Origin: Pseudomonas frederiksbergensis
GTDB lineage: Bacteria > Pseudomonadota > Gammaproteobacteria > Pseudomonadales > Pseudomonadaceae
Length of the DNA stretch: 64,000 nucleotides
NCBI RefSeq assembly: GCF_017114915.1
Contig: NZ_JAAUOE010000022.1
Location: 1 to 64,000 of the forward strand
Reading direction: 5' to 3'
Part shown: positions 45,312 through 53,067 of the stretch, one piece after another
Numbering within the stretch: position 1 is the stretch's first letter
Layout of the letters: each line of letters opens with the position of its first letter
Position numbers and translations under genes: made by a program
Notes under the pieces: model-generated
What the model was told of the DNA's origin: nothing
Seen by the model: the letters and a program-made list of their open reading frames with translations, nothing else
Databases searched by the model: none

Positions 45312-45668
45312 TCAGGCCGAAGCCAACGGCTGAAAACTGAAGTACTGCTTCAATGCCTCGACCAATTGCTCATACTCCGGCGGTGCCCGTTGCAGGCTGA
45401 ACCCGGCGTCGTAGTGGTGGGGGGTTGCGTCTTCGTGGCACCACAGGCAGCAGGCGTTGAGGTCGATCACTTGCTGACAATGACCGTCCATGGGGATTTT
45501 CAGGCGCAGGTCGAAATCGGCGCCCACCATCATCGGCAATTGGCTGATCAGCATCAGCCCGTCGTCGGACAGATTGCCCAGAAAGCCGATAGGCTTGTCG
45601 GTGACGCTGTTGAACACTTTGAGAAAATACGGCAGTTGATGCCGCTCGATCCGGCGGTCAGTGAACAT
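45312..45668 (-). CDS. PilZ-domain cyclic-di-GMP-binding protein
   Basis: 118 residues, a stand-alone PilZ domain. The two ligand motifs are present: an RxxxR-type Arg cluster at residues 5-9 (RRIER) and the D/N-x-S-x-x-G motif as NLSDDG (about residues 32-37). Such proteins bind cyclic di-GMP and pass the signal to a partner, often affecting motility or polysaccharide. A diguanylate cyclase is encoded 4 kb away in the same window, though nothing shows that they are paired. Single gene. Confidence 0.88.
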   Translation of the reverse strand: MFTDRRIERHQLPYFLKVFNSVTDKPIGFLGNLSDDGLMLISQLPMMVGADFDLRLKIPMDGHCQQVIDLNACCLWCHEDATPHHYDAGFSLQRAPPEYEQLVEALKQYFSFQPLASA

Positions 45669-45825
45669 GCGTTATTCGCCATGCAAGGCCCTTGCGCAGG
45701 GCCGCACTAATGCTTCGGAACGGGCCTGCTTCTATGGATAGAGGCATGGGCGCGCTCTCCCCGATCCTGGTGCGACAGTCCATCCCGTCCGCTGTCGCTT
45801 ACTGCTACCGATCACAGGTGTTACG

Positions 45826-45853
45826 TCGATTTAGAAGCAAGGCTCTAAATCGA
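45826..45853. repeat. Inverted repeat downstream of the lipoprotein gene
   Basis: TCGATTTAGA and TCTAAATCGA form a 10-bp stem with an 8-nt loop, 57 bases past the lipoprotein stop. AT-rich and without a T-tract, so it is a weak terminator at best. The 240-bp gap between the PilZ and lipoprotein genes holds nothing else I can identify. Confidence 0.45.
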
Positions 45854-45909
45854 TCCATTGGACTATAGCTCACCATGACCGGTCAGCCAGATACTGAATG
45901 CCCCGTCAG

Positions 45910-46296
45910 TCAGAACCGGGTCGGGCGCACCGCCGCTGCCGCGCTGCGGGTCGGGTAATGGCCCAGGCTCTGCAGGGTTTCCAGGCGGGCACGTGCGCGG
46001 TAGGCGTATTCGCTTTGCGGGTACGAAGCGATGATGAACTGGTAGGTCTGGGCCGCATCGATGAACAGCTTCTGCCGTTCCAGGCACTGGCCGCGCATCA
46101 TCGACACTTCCGGCCACACATACGGCCGCGCGCGGCTGTCGCGTTCGACTTTGGACAACTCCATCATCACCTGCTCGCAGTTGCCACGATCAAAGGCGCT
46201 GTAGGCATTATTCAAATGATGGTTCATCGACCAACGGGTGCAGCCCGTGACGGCGAGGACACTGAGGGCAAGGGCGGCAATGGGCACGAATCGCAT
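45910..46296 (-). CDS. Small lipoprotein with TPR-like helices
   Basis: 128 residues. Signal peptide with lipobox VTGC (Cys about 19), so an acylated envelope lipoprotein. Asp is absent at +2 (Thr), suggesting the outer membrane. The mature part has two helix pairs of tetratricopeptide character (LNNAYSAFDRGNCEQVMMELSKVE and CLERQKLFIDAAQTYQFIIASYPQSEYAYRARARLETL). Resembles Pseudomonas proteins encoded next to pykA; role unknown. Divergent from pyruvate kinase. GGAG precedes the ATG. Confidence 0.82.
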   Translation of the reverse strand: MRFVPIAALALSVLAVTGCTRWSMNHHLNNAYSAFDRGNCEQVMMELSKVERDSRARPYVWPEVSMMRGQCLERQKLFIDAAQTYQFIIASYPQSEYAYRARARLETLQSLGHYPTRSAAAAVRPTRF

Positions 46297-46468
46297 GGGG
46301 GATCTCCTGTCTTGCGCTCTGTATCGACCCGCGGTCGGAAATCTTCAGGACGGTGTGCTGCAAAGTTGTCACGTTCAATAAAGAAACCAATAAGTAGTGC
46401 AAACGAACAATGACTACACCCAAAGACCATAGTAGCCTCTGCTAGCGCTTGAACTCAGGAGTCTTTGC

Positions 46469-47920
46469 ATGTCCGTCCGTCGTACCAAAATCGTCGCTAC
46501 CCTTGGCCCGGCCAGTAACTCGCCGGAAGTTCTTGAACAGTTGATTCTGGCTGGCCTGGACGTCGCCCGTCTGAACTTCTCCCACGGCACCCCCGACGAG
46601 CACAAGGCTCGCGCGAAGCTGGTGCGTGACCTCGCGGCCAAGCACGGTCGCTTTGTCGCCCTGCTGGGTGACCTGCAAGGCCCGAAAATCCGTATCGCCA
46701 AATTCGCCAACAAGAAGATCGAGCTGAAGATCGGTGATCAATTCACCTTCTCCACCAGCCATCCGTTGACCGAAGGTAACCAGCAAGTGGTCGGTATCGA
46801 CTACCCGGATCTGGTCAAGGACTGCGGCGTGGGCGACGAGCTGCTGCTCGACGACGGCCGCGTGGTGATGCGCGTCGACACCGCCACCGCCACCGAGCTG
46901 AACTGCACCGTGACCATCGGCGGCCCGCTGTCGGACCACAAAGGCATCAACCGTCGCGGCGGCGGCCTGACGGCACCGGCCCTGACCGAGAAAGACAAGG
47001 CCGACATCAAGCTCGCTGCCGAGATGCAGGTCGACTACCTCGCGGTGTCCTTCCCCCGTGACGCCGCCGACATGGAATACGCCCGTCAACTGCGCGACGA
47101 AGCCGGCGGCACTGCCTGGCTGGTGGCGAAGATCGAACGCGCCGAAGCCGTGGCCGACGACGAAACCCTCGATGGCCTGATCAACGCCTCCGACGCGGTG
47201 ATGGTGGCCCGTGGTGACCTGGGTGTGGAAATCGGCGACGCCGAGCTGGTGGGCATTCAGAAGAAAATCATTCTGCACGCACGCCGCCACAACAAGGCGG
47301 TGATCGTCGCGACCCAGATGATGGAGTCGATGATCCAGAACCCGATGCCGACCCGCGCTGAAGTGTCCGACGTAGCCAACGCCGTGCTCGACTACACCGA
47401 TGCCGTGATGCTCTCGGCCGAAAGTGCTGCCGGCCTGTACCCGCTGGAAGCGGTGCAAGCCATGGCGCGCATCTGCGTCGGCGCTGAAAAGCACCCGACC
47501 AGCAAGACCTCCAGCCACCGCATCGGCAAGACGTTCGAACGTTGCGACGAGAGCATCGCCCTGGCCACGATGTACACCGCCAACCACTTCCCGGGCGTGA
47601 AGGCGATCATCGCCCTGACCGAAAGTGGCTACACGCCGTTGATCATGTCGCGCATCCGTTCCTCGGTGCCGATCTACGCGTTCACGCCGCACCGCGAAGC
47701 CCAGGCCCGCGCGGCCATGTTCCGTGGCGTCTACACCGTACCGTTCGACCCGGCGTCCTTGCCGGCCGAGCAAGTCAGCCAGGCTGCGATTGACGAGCTG
47801 CTCAAACGCGGCGTTGTGCAGAAAGGCGACTGGGTCATCCTGACCAAGGGCGACAGCTACCACACCACCGGCGGCACCAACGGCATGAAGATTTTGCACG
47901 TTGGCGACCCGATGGTCTGA
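46469..47920 (+). CDS. pykA: Pyruvate kinase (type II)
   Basis: 483 residues. Converts PEP and ADP to pyruvate and ATP, the last step of glycolysis, and is the usual AMP/sugar-phosphate-controlled type in Pseudomonas. Motifs: TKIVATLGPASNSPEVL, RLNFSHGTPDEH (ADP/Mg2+ site), LLGDLQGPKIR, the catalytic Lys region WLVAKIERAEAV, VMVARGDLGVEIG and ATQMMESMIQNPMPTRAEVSDVANAVLDYTDAVMLSAE. The C-terminal allosteric domain is complete. GGAG at 8 bases supports the start. A strong terminator follows. Confidence 0.97.
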   Translation: MSVRRTKIVATLGPASNSPEVLEQLILAGLDVARLNFSHGTPDEHKARAKLVRDLAAKHGRFVALLGDLQGPKIRIAKFANKKIELKIGDQFTFSTSHPLTEGNQQVVGIDYPDLVKDCGVGDELLLDDGRVVMRVDTATATELNCTVTIGGPLSDHKGINRRGGGLTAPALTEKDKADIKLAAEMQVDYLAVSFPRDAADMEYARQLRDEAGGTAWLVAKIERAEAVADDETLDGLINASDAVMVARGDLGVEIGDAELVGIQKKIILHARRHNKAVIVATQMMESMIQNPMPTRAEVSDVANAVLDYTDAVMLSAESAAGLYPLEAVQAMARICVGAEKHPTSKTSSHRIGKTFERCDESIALATMYTANHFPGVKAIIALTESGYTPLIMSRIRSSVPIYAFTPHREAQARAAMFRGVYTVPFDPASLPAEQVSQAAIDELLKRGVVQKGDWVILTKGDSYHTTGGTNGMKILHVGDPMV

Positions 47921-47941
47921 GTGACCGCTCGCTGAAAAACG

Positions 47942-47973
47942 AAAGCCCCGCCATGTGAATGGCGGGGCTTTTT
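47942..47973 (+). terminator. Rho-independent terminator after pykA
   Basis: Stem AGCCCCGCCA/TGGCGGGGCT with a short loop, followed by TTTTT. It begins 21 bases after the stop codon. Confidence 0.92.
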
Positions 47974-48009
47974 GGTTTCTGATCAGAGATGCGTGTTGCC
48001 TGGGTTGAC

Positions 48010-48107
48010 GCCTTCGCGGGCAAGCCTCGCTCCTACGGGTTTAGCGGTGTCCCCGTATCATGCGAACGACATAAATCCGTAGGAGCGAGGCTTGCCCGCG
48101 AAGAGGC
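48010..48107. repeat. REP pair between pykA and the enoyl-CoA hydratase gene
   Basis: GCCTTCGCGGGCAAGCCTCG-CTCCTACGG at one end and, inverted, CGTAGGAGCGAGGC-TTGCCCGCGAAGAGG at the other, about 40 bases apart. Same REP type as at 13127 and 45194, lying between convergent genes. Confidence 0.88.
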
Positions 48108-48126
48108 CCGCACGGCCACCGCAGAT

Positions 48127-48876
48127 TTAATGCCTGTTGATAAACCCCGACAACACCGCAATCGCCTCCGGCGAACGCAACCGCTGGGTGAACAACGCGC
48201 CCTCTTCTTCGATCACGTTGCGGATCCGCTCGCGATCCGGCGCTTTCATCAATTGCTTGCTAATACGCACCGCTTCCGGCGGCAGTTCGTCAAAACGCAA
48301 CGCCATCTCCCGCGCCTTGGTCAACGCTGCTTCGCCACTGCCCAAAGCCTCGGTCGCTATCCCCCACGCCGCCGCTTGCTCGCCACTGAACCCCTCACCC
48401 AGCAGCAACAACTCCGCCGCTTTGGCCTGCCCGAGCAATCGCGGCAGGATCAGGCTGGAACCGAACTCCGGGCATAACCCCAGATTGACGAACGGCGTGC
48501 GCAACCGGGCGTCCGCACTGACGTAAACCAGATCGCAATGCAGCAGCATCGTCGTGCCGATCCCCACCGCCACGCCAGCCACGGCGGCGATCACCGGTTT
48601 GCGGCACTCCAGCAAGTTGAGCATGAAGTGAAACGCCGGGCTGTCGAGGTTGCTCGGCGGTTGCTGAATGAAGTCGGCGATGTCGTTGCCCGCCGTGAAG
48701 CACTCGGCGCTGCCGGTGATCAGCACGGCGTTGATCTCCGGATCGCTGTCGGCAAGCCGCAAGCCCTCCGCCAGTTGGCTGTACATGGCGCGGGTCAGGG
48801 CGTTTTTCTTTTCGGGGCGGTTGAGGCGCAGGGTCAGCAAACCGCGTTCGCGTTCGAATCGGATGGCATCGGGCAT
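48127..48876 (-). CDS. Enoyl-CoA hydratase/isomerase family protein
   Basis: 249 residues, crotonase fold. N-terminal RGLLTLRLNRPEKKNALTRAMY; oxyanion-hole segment ECFTAGNDIADF; second oxyanion region KPVIAAVAGVAVGIGTTMLLHCDLVYVSADARLRTPFVNLGL. The Glu/Asp pair that activates water in classical hydratases is not evident (ELLLLGEGFS instead), so it may be an isomerase or hydrolase-type member. Convergent with pykA. Substrate unknown; the neighbouring reductase gene is on the same strand, 31 bases upstream, so they are probably co-transcribed. Confidence 0.88.
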   Translation of the reverse strand: MPDAIRFERERGLLTLRLNRPEKKNALTRAMYSQLAEGLRLADSDPEINAVLITGSAECFTAGNDIADFIQQPPSNLDSPAFHFMLNLLECRKPVIAAVAGVAVGIGTTMLLHCDLVYVSADARLRTPFVNLGLCPEFGSSLILPRLLGQAKAAELLLLGEGFSGEQAAAWGIATEALGSGEAALTKAREMALRFDELPPEAVRISKQLMKAPDRERIRNVIEEEGALFTQRLRSPEAIAVLSGFINRH

Positions 48877-48907
48877 GGCGAGTCTCGCGTCGTTAAACGA
48901 TCAGCGC

Positions 48908-49843
48908 TCAACCATGGGGTACAAAGACATCCGCCAGCAGTTGATTGCGCGGCAAACCGGCCAGGTACAGGCGCCGGGCAAAGGCGTCGACGCTGTCGGG
49001 TGCTCCGCAGACTAAGGCCAGGGTTTGCCGGGAAACAAGGCGCAGTTGCGCCAAAGCGGCGGGCAACTCGGCCGCGGTCCACAGCTCGACGTTAAGGTTT
49101 TCACGCCCCTCGGCCATGGCTTGCAGGGGGTTGGCCAGGTAGTGCTCACCGGCATCATGGGCCAGGTGAATGACGCGGATGGCGCCCTGGTGATGCTGAC
49201 GCAAGGCTTCGCGCAAGATGCCGAACAACGGCCCCAGCCCGGTGCCGGCCGCCAGCAGCCACAGCGGTCGGGTATTCCAGTCCGGGTCGTAATGCAGTGC
49301 CCCGCCACGCAATTCGCCGAGACGGATCGGATCGCCGATTTTCAACTGACGCGCCGCCTCACTGAATGCCCCCGGTTGGCGGCAATCGAGGTGGAACTCC
49401 AGAAAGCGGTCTTCTTCCGGAAGGCTGGCCAGGGAATAGGGGCGCGCCACTTGATCCGCCCACAACACCAGATGCTGCCCCGCCTGATAGCGCAATGGTC
49501 GCTCGGGCGTGAGGCGCAAACGCAGGACGCTGGGGCTCAGCCAATCGCTGGCGGCCACCTGCGCGGCAAGACCGTCACGCAGTGGGTCAAAGGTTTCGAC
49601 TTGCAGGTCGTCGACCACCTGGCACTGACAGGCCAACCGCCAACCTTGCCGGCGCTGCTCATGGCTCAAGGCATCGGGACGGCTGTCGCTGGGCAAGCCC
49701 TCGACACATTTGACCAGGCACGCATGGCAACTGCCGGCCCGGCAGCTATAGGGCACCGACACGCCGTTTTGATTCAGGGCATCGAGCAGGTTGCTGCCCG
49801 CCGCCACCGTCCACTGGCGTTCGCCGACCCGTAACTCAGGCAT
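48908..49843 (-). CDS. 2Fe-2S ferredoxin-type FAD/NAD(P)H oxidoreductase
   Basis: 311 residues. An N-terminal plant-type 2Fe-2S ferredoxin (residues 1-90) has the cluster ligands in CRAGSCHACLVKC plus a later CQC, followed by an FAD-binding domain with RPYSLAS and an NAD(P)H domain with LAAGTGLGPLFGIL and LVCGAP. This matches electron-transfer components of the CDP-6-deoxyglucoseen-reductase / oxygenase-reductase kind. The start at 49843 is set by the ferredoxin N-terminus. Its gene overlaps the end of the diguanylate cyclase gene by 8 bases and precedes the enoyl-CoA hydratase, so the three form one operon. The electron acceptor is not known. Confidence 0.9.
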   Translation of the reverse strand: MPELRVGERQWTVAAGSNLLDALNQNGVSVPYSCRAGSCHACLVKCVEGLPSDSRPDALSHEQRRQGWRLACQCQVVDDLQVETFDPLRDGLAAQVAASDWLSPSVLRLRLTPERPLRYQAGQHLVLWADQVARPYSLASLPEEDRFLEFHLDCRQPGAFSEAARQLKIGDPIRLGELRGGALHYDPDWNTRPLWLLAAGTGLGPLFGILREALRQHHQGAIRVIHLAHDAGEHYLANPLQAMAEGRENLNVELWTAAELPAALAQLRLVSRQTLALVCGAPDSVDAFARRLYLAGLPRNQLLADVFVPHG

Positions 49844-50954
49844 CGAGATTCTCCCAGGCCGCCGCGCAACGGTTACGGCCGTCACGCTTGGCGCGGTACA
49901 GCGCCTGATCGGCGCTGTGCAAGGCATCATCCAGATCGTCGCCAAGCTCCAGCAAGGTCATGCCCGCCGACAGGCTGAGGTCGCACACATCCAGACCGAT
50001 CAATTCGACATCCATGAACGCAATGCGCAACCGCTCGCAGCACGCCGTCAGGCGCTCGGCGTCGCAATCGGGCAGCAACACCACGAACTCTTCGCCGCCG
50101 TAGCGGGCCAAAACATCGCCATCGCGCAGACAGGCAGTGGCCACCCCGGCGAACGCTTGCAGCACCTGATCGCCAGCGGCGTGACCATGAACATCGTTGA
50201 TGCGTTTGAAGTGGTCGAGGTCGATCAGCGCCAACCCATGCACCACACCGATTTCCATGGCGTTCAACTCGCGGGAGGCCAGGCGCAGGAAATGCCGGCG
50301 GTTGAACAGCCCGGTGAGTTCGTCGGTAGCTACCAGGCCTTCGAGCTGGCGCATCATTCCGCGCAACGTGTCCTGATGCGCCTGCAAGGCGAACCGCCGC
50401 TGACGCATACGCTGGCGCGACAGCTGGACATAGCGGGCGTACAGCACCAGCCAGCCGAGCACCACCAACAGCAGGCACACCTGCAACAGCGCCAGCGTCG
50501 GGTCGGGCAGTTGAAAGTGATAGCCCTCCCACAACGTGATGGCGCTGAAACTGAAAAACACAAACAGTGCACACCGCAGGAACGCCGTGCGCGACAGATG
50601 AAACAGCCCGAACAACAGGATCAGCAGGTAAAACACCAGAAACGCGCCGCGTGCCTCATCCAGATGGGCGATCAGCCAGGTCTGCCAACCCAGCCCCAGC
50701 AGTATTTGCACTTCGGTCAGGCTGGGGTCGGTAAAACGCAAGTTGGCGCCGCTGTAAAACACCGCGAACAATACTGCCTGGCTGAGCAGCGCCAACACGC
50801 TGCCGACCACCATGCCGACGAGGGAGTCATCGTAATGGCCGGTGAAAAACGCCAGCCACAACAGCAGCAAAGCCAGGGCATAGGTGCCGGCCGCAAGGGC
50901 AAAGCGTTTGAGCAAAAGCCGCTGGATGGCGTTATGGGTCAATCGTTGACTCAC
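49836..50954 (-). CDS. Membrane diguanylate cyclase (GGDEF domain), SadC-like by position
   Basis: 372 residues. Five or six N-terminal membrane segments (about 18-195) are followed by a C-terminal GGDEF domain (about 205-365). The active site is ARYGGEEFVVLLPD (Gly-Gly-Glu-Glu-Phe about 284-288), with the product-inhibition I-site RxxD five residues before it (RDGD). Also present are DHFKRINDVHGHAAGDQVL and a C-terminal LYRAKRDGRNRC. It should make cyclic di-GMP at the membrane. In P. aeruginosa the gene in the same place between the ferredoxin reductase and fumarase is SadC, which controls the attachment-motility switch. I infer equivalence from position. No partner domain. Confidence 0.9.
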   Translation of the reverse strand: MSQRLTHNAIQRLLLKRFALAAGTYALALLLLWLAFFTGHYDDSLVGMVVGSVLALLSQAVLFAVFYSGANLRFTDPSLTEVQILLGLGWQTWLIAHLDEARGAFLVFYLLILLFGLFHLSRTAFLRCALFVFFSFSAITLWEGYHFQLPDPTLALLQVCLLLVVLGWLVLYARYVQLSRQRMRQRRFALQAHQDTLRGMMRQLEGLVATDELTGLFNRRHFLRLASRELNAMEIGVVHGLALIDLDHFKRINDVHGHAAGDQVLQAFAGVATACLRDGDVLARYGGEEFVVLLPDCDAERLTACCERLRIAFMDVELIGLDVCDLSLSAGMTLLELGDDLDDALHSADQALYRAKRDGRNRCAAAWENLDA

Positions 50955-51081
50955 CGTGCGTAAGAAGGCTGTCGGAGTGTCCTACTCTACAGGCCGGATG
51001 CCACTTTAGTGGCGAGTCTGATAAATGACCATTCAATTTTTGGGGTAAAAAAACCGGCGTCAAACCCATGACTGAATTCCC

Positions 51082-51168
51082 CCTGTAGGAGCTGGCTCGC
51101 CAGCGAAGGCGGCCCCAAGCCTTACCGTGCCCATGAACACGCCTTCGCCGGCAAGCCGGCTCCTACAG
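51082..51168. repeat. REP pair upstream of the fumarase gene
   Basis: CCTGTAGGAGCTGGCTCGCC-AGCGAAGGC and, inverted, GCCTTCGCCGGC-AAGCCGGCTCCTACAG. The 399-bp gap from 50955 to 51353 contains only this repeat, a GGTATACTGC stretch at 51221-51230 that could hold a -10 box, and the ribosome site. No gene seen. Confidence 0.85.
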
Positions 51169-51353
51169 ACCTATGCGACCAACGTTTGATTGTCAACGGA
51201 TGTACCCGCCTTTGATGCGCGGTATACTGCCGCGCCTTTTTAGCGTCGCGCCAGCATGCCCGGCGTGCCTTGAAAGGTGTCTGCGACCGACCGATGCACC
51301 CAAGCCGCAGGCACCTTATTGAATGTTCCCGTCTTTTAGAGGAGCGCGACTCG

Positions 51354-52877
51354 ATGACCGTGATCAAGCAAGACGACCTGATTCAGAGCGTTGCCGACGC
51401 CCTGCAATTCATTTCTTACTACCACCCCGTGGATTTCATCCAGGCGATGCACGAGGCCTACCTGCGTGAAGAATCGCCGGCAGCCCGCGATTCCATCGCG
51501 CAAATCCTGATCAACTCGCGCATGTGCGCCACCGGCCACCGCCCGATCTGCCAGGACACCGGTATCGTCACCGTGTTCGTGCGCGTAGGCATGGACGTAC
51601 GTTGGGATGGCGCCACCATGGGCCTGGACGACATGATCAACGAAGGCGTGCGCCGGGCTTACAACCTGCCGGAAAACGTCCTGCGTGCCTCGATCCTCGC
51701 CGACCCGGCGGGTGCTCGCAAGAACACCAAGGACAACACCCCGGCCGTTATCCACTACTCCATCGTTCCGGGTAACACCGTGGAAGTGGACGTGGCGGCC
51801 AAGGGCGGCGGTTCCGAGAACAAGTCGAAAATGGCCATGCTCAACCCGTCCGACTCGATCGTCGACTGGGTACTGAAGACCGTTCCGGAAATGGGCGCCG
51901 GCTGGTGCCCACCGGGCATGCTCGGCATTGGCATCGGCGGCACCGCCGAGAAAGCTGCCGTGATGGCCAAGGAAGTGTTGATGGAGTCCATCGACATTCA
52001 CGAGCTCAAAGCGCGCGGCCCGCAGAACCGCATCGAAGAAATGCGCCTGGAGCTGTTCGAGAAGGTCAACCAGTTGGGCATCGGCGCCCAGGGCCTGGGT
52101 GGCCTGACCACCGTGCTCGACGTGAAGATCATGGATTACCCGACCCACGCCGCTTCCCTGCCGGTGTGCATGATCCCCAACTGCGCCGCCACCCGTCACG
52201 CGCACTTCGTGCTCGACGGCTCCGGCCCGGCCTCCCTGGAAGCGCCACCGCTGGACGCCTACCCGGAAATCGTCTGGGAAGCCGGCCCATCGGCCCGTCG
52301 CGTCAACCTCGACACCCTGACCCCGGAAGAAGTGCAAAGCTGGAAGCCGGGCGAAACCGTCCTGCTCAACGGCAAGATGCTCACCGGTCGCGACGCCGCG
52401 CACAAGCGCATGGTCGAGATGCTGAACAAGGGCGAAACCCTGCCGGTGGACCTCAAGGGTCGCTTCATCTACTACGTCGGCCCGGTTGATCCGGTGCGCG
52501 AAGAAGTGGTTGGCCCGGCCGGTCCGACTACCGCCACGCGGATGGACAAGTTCACCCGTCAGATCCTCGAGCAAACCGGCCTGCTGGGCATGATCGGCAA
52601 ATCCGAGCGCGGCCCGACCGCAATCGAAGCGATCAAGGACCACAAAGCCGTGTACCTGATGGCGGTCGGCGGCGCGGCTTACCTGGTGGCCCAAGCCATC
52701 AAGAAATCCCGCGTGGTGGCGTTCGCCGAACTGGGGATGGAAGCGATCTACGAGTTCGACGTCAAAGACATGCCGGTGACCGTTGCGGTCGACAGCAAAG
52801 GTGAGTCGGTACACATCACCGGGCCTGCGATCTGGCAGCAGAAGATCAGCGAAAGCCTGGCGGTGGAAGTGCAGTAA
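51354..52877 (+). CDS. Fumarate hydratase, class I (iron-sulfur)
   Basis: 507 residues, single-chain class I type. Interconverts fumarate and malate in the TCA cycle using an oxygen-labile 4Fe-4S cluster. Cluster-binding Cys regions are in ATGHRPICQDTGIVTVF and the later MIPNCAATRHAHF, with the third near CPPGMLGIGIGGTAEKA. The C-terminal beta domain has VLLNGKMLTGRDAAHKRM and VGPAGPTTATRMDKF. The start at 51354 follows GAGGAG by about 9 bases. It has its own terminator, after which the second Tc block begins. Confidence 0.95.
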   Translation: MTVIKQDDLIQSVADALQFISYYHPVDFIQAMHEAYLREESPAARDSIAQILINSRMCATGHRPICQDTGIVTVFVRVGMDVRWDGATMGLDDMINEGVRRAYNLPENVLRASILADPAGARKNTKDNTPAVIHYSIVPGNTVEVDVAAKGGGSENKSKMAMLNPSDSIVDWVLKTVPEMGAGWCPPGMLGIGIGGTAEKAAVMAKEVLMESIDIHELKARGPQNRIEEMRLELFEKVNQLGIGAQGLGGLTTVLDVKIMDYPTHAASLPVCMIPNCAATRHAHFVLDGSGPASLEAPPLDAYPEIVWEAGPSARRVNLDTLTPEEVQSWKPGETVLLNGKMLTGRDAAHKRMVEMLNKGETLPVDLKGRFIYYVGPVDPVREEVVGPAGPTTATRMDKFTRQILEQTGLLGMIGKSERGPTAIEAIKDHKAVYLMAVGGAAYLVAQAIKKSRVVAFAELGMEAIYEFDVKDMPVTVAVDSKGESVHITGPAIWQQKISESLAVEVQ

Positions 52878-52894
52878 AGGCTTTCCCCCTCGAT

Positions 52895-52937
52895 AAAAAG
52901 GCCGGGCGATCAGCAATGATCGTCCGGCCTTTTTTTC
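52895..52937 (+). terminator. Rho-independent terminator after the fumarase gene
   Basis: A long stem, AAGGCCGGGCGATCA/TGATCGTCCGGCCTT with one G-T pair and a GCAA loop, followed by a seven-T run. It separates the housekeeping transcript from the Tc block 2 genes, so tcB needs its own promoter. Confidence 0.93.
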
Positions 52938-52967
52938 GCCTGTCATAAGGTGGCGCGCGCCAGGCAC

Positions 52968-52983
52968 CTATCAGATTTGACAG
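52968..52983 (+). promoter_or_regulatory. Tc operator motif upstream of tcB
   Basis: CTATCAGATTTGACAG, 85 bases before the tcB ATG and after the fumarase terminator. Differs by one base from the two copies upstream of Tc block 1 and reads in the same direction relative to the toxin genes. With flanking bases it forms an imperfect 20-bp palindrome (ACCTATCAGATTTGACAGGT). It contains TTGACA, a possible -35, but no good -10 lies 16-19 bases downstream. Confidence 0.6.
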
Positions 52984-53067
52984 GTTACGCCCCGTACGAG
53001 CTCTGTTAGCGTGGGATCTCACCGGCATTCCACGCTTCCCTGCCCCCGGTTCACAGGTTCGCTTGCC

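Noticed and set aside
46442..47899. 485-codon frame opposite pykA
   Set aside because: Complete overlap with an unmistakable pyruvate kinase; composition typical of an antisense artefact.
51336..52967. 543-codon frame opposite the fumarase gene
   Set aside because: Antisense shadow of fumarase; the His/Val/Asp/Gly-rich composition is typical of reversed Pseudomonas coding DNA.
52977..53009. Sigma-70 promoter for tcB with TTGACA as -35
   Set aside because: No acceptable -10 lies 16-19 bases downstream; the nearest (TGTTAG) is 21 bases away. The TTGACA is better explained as half of the palindromic motif.
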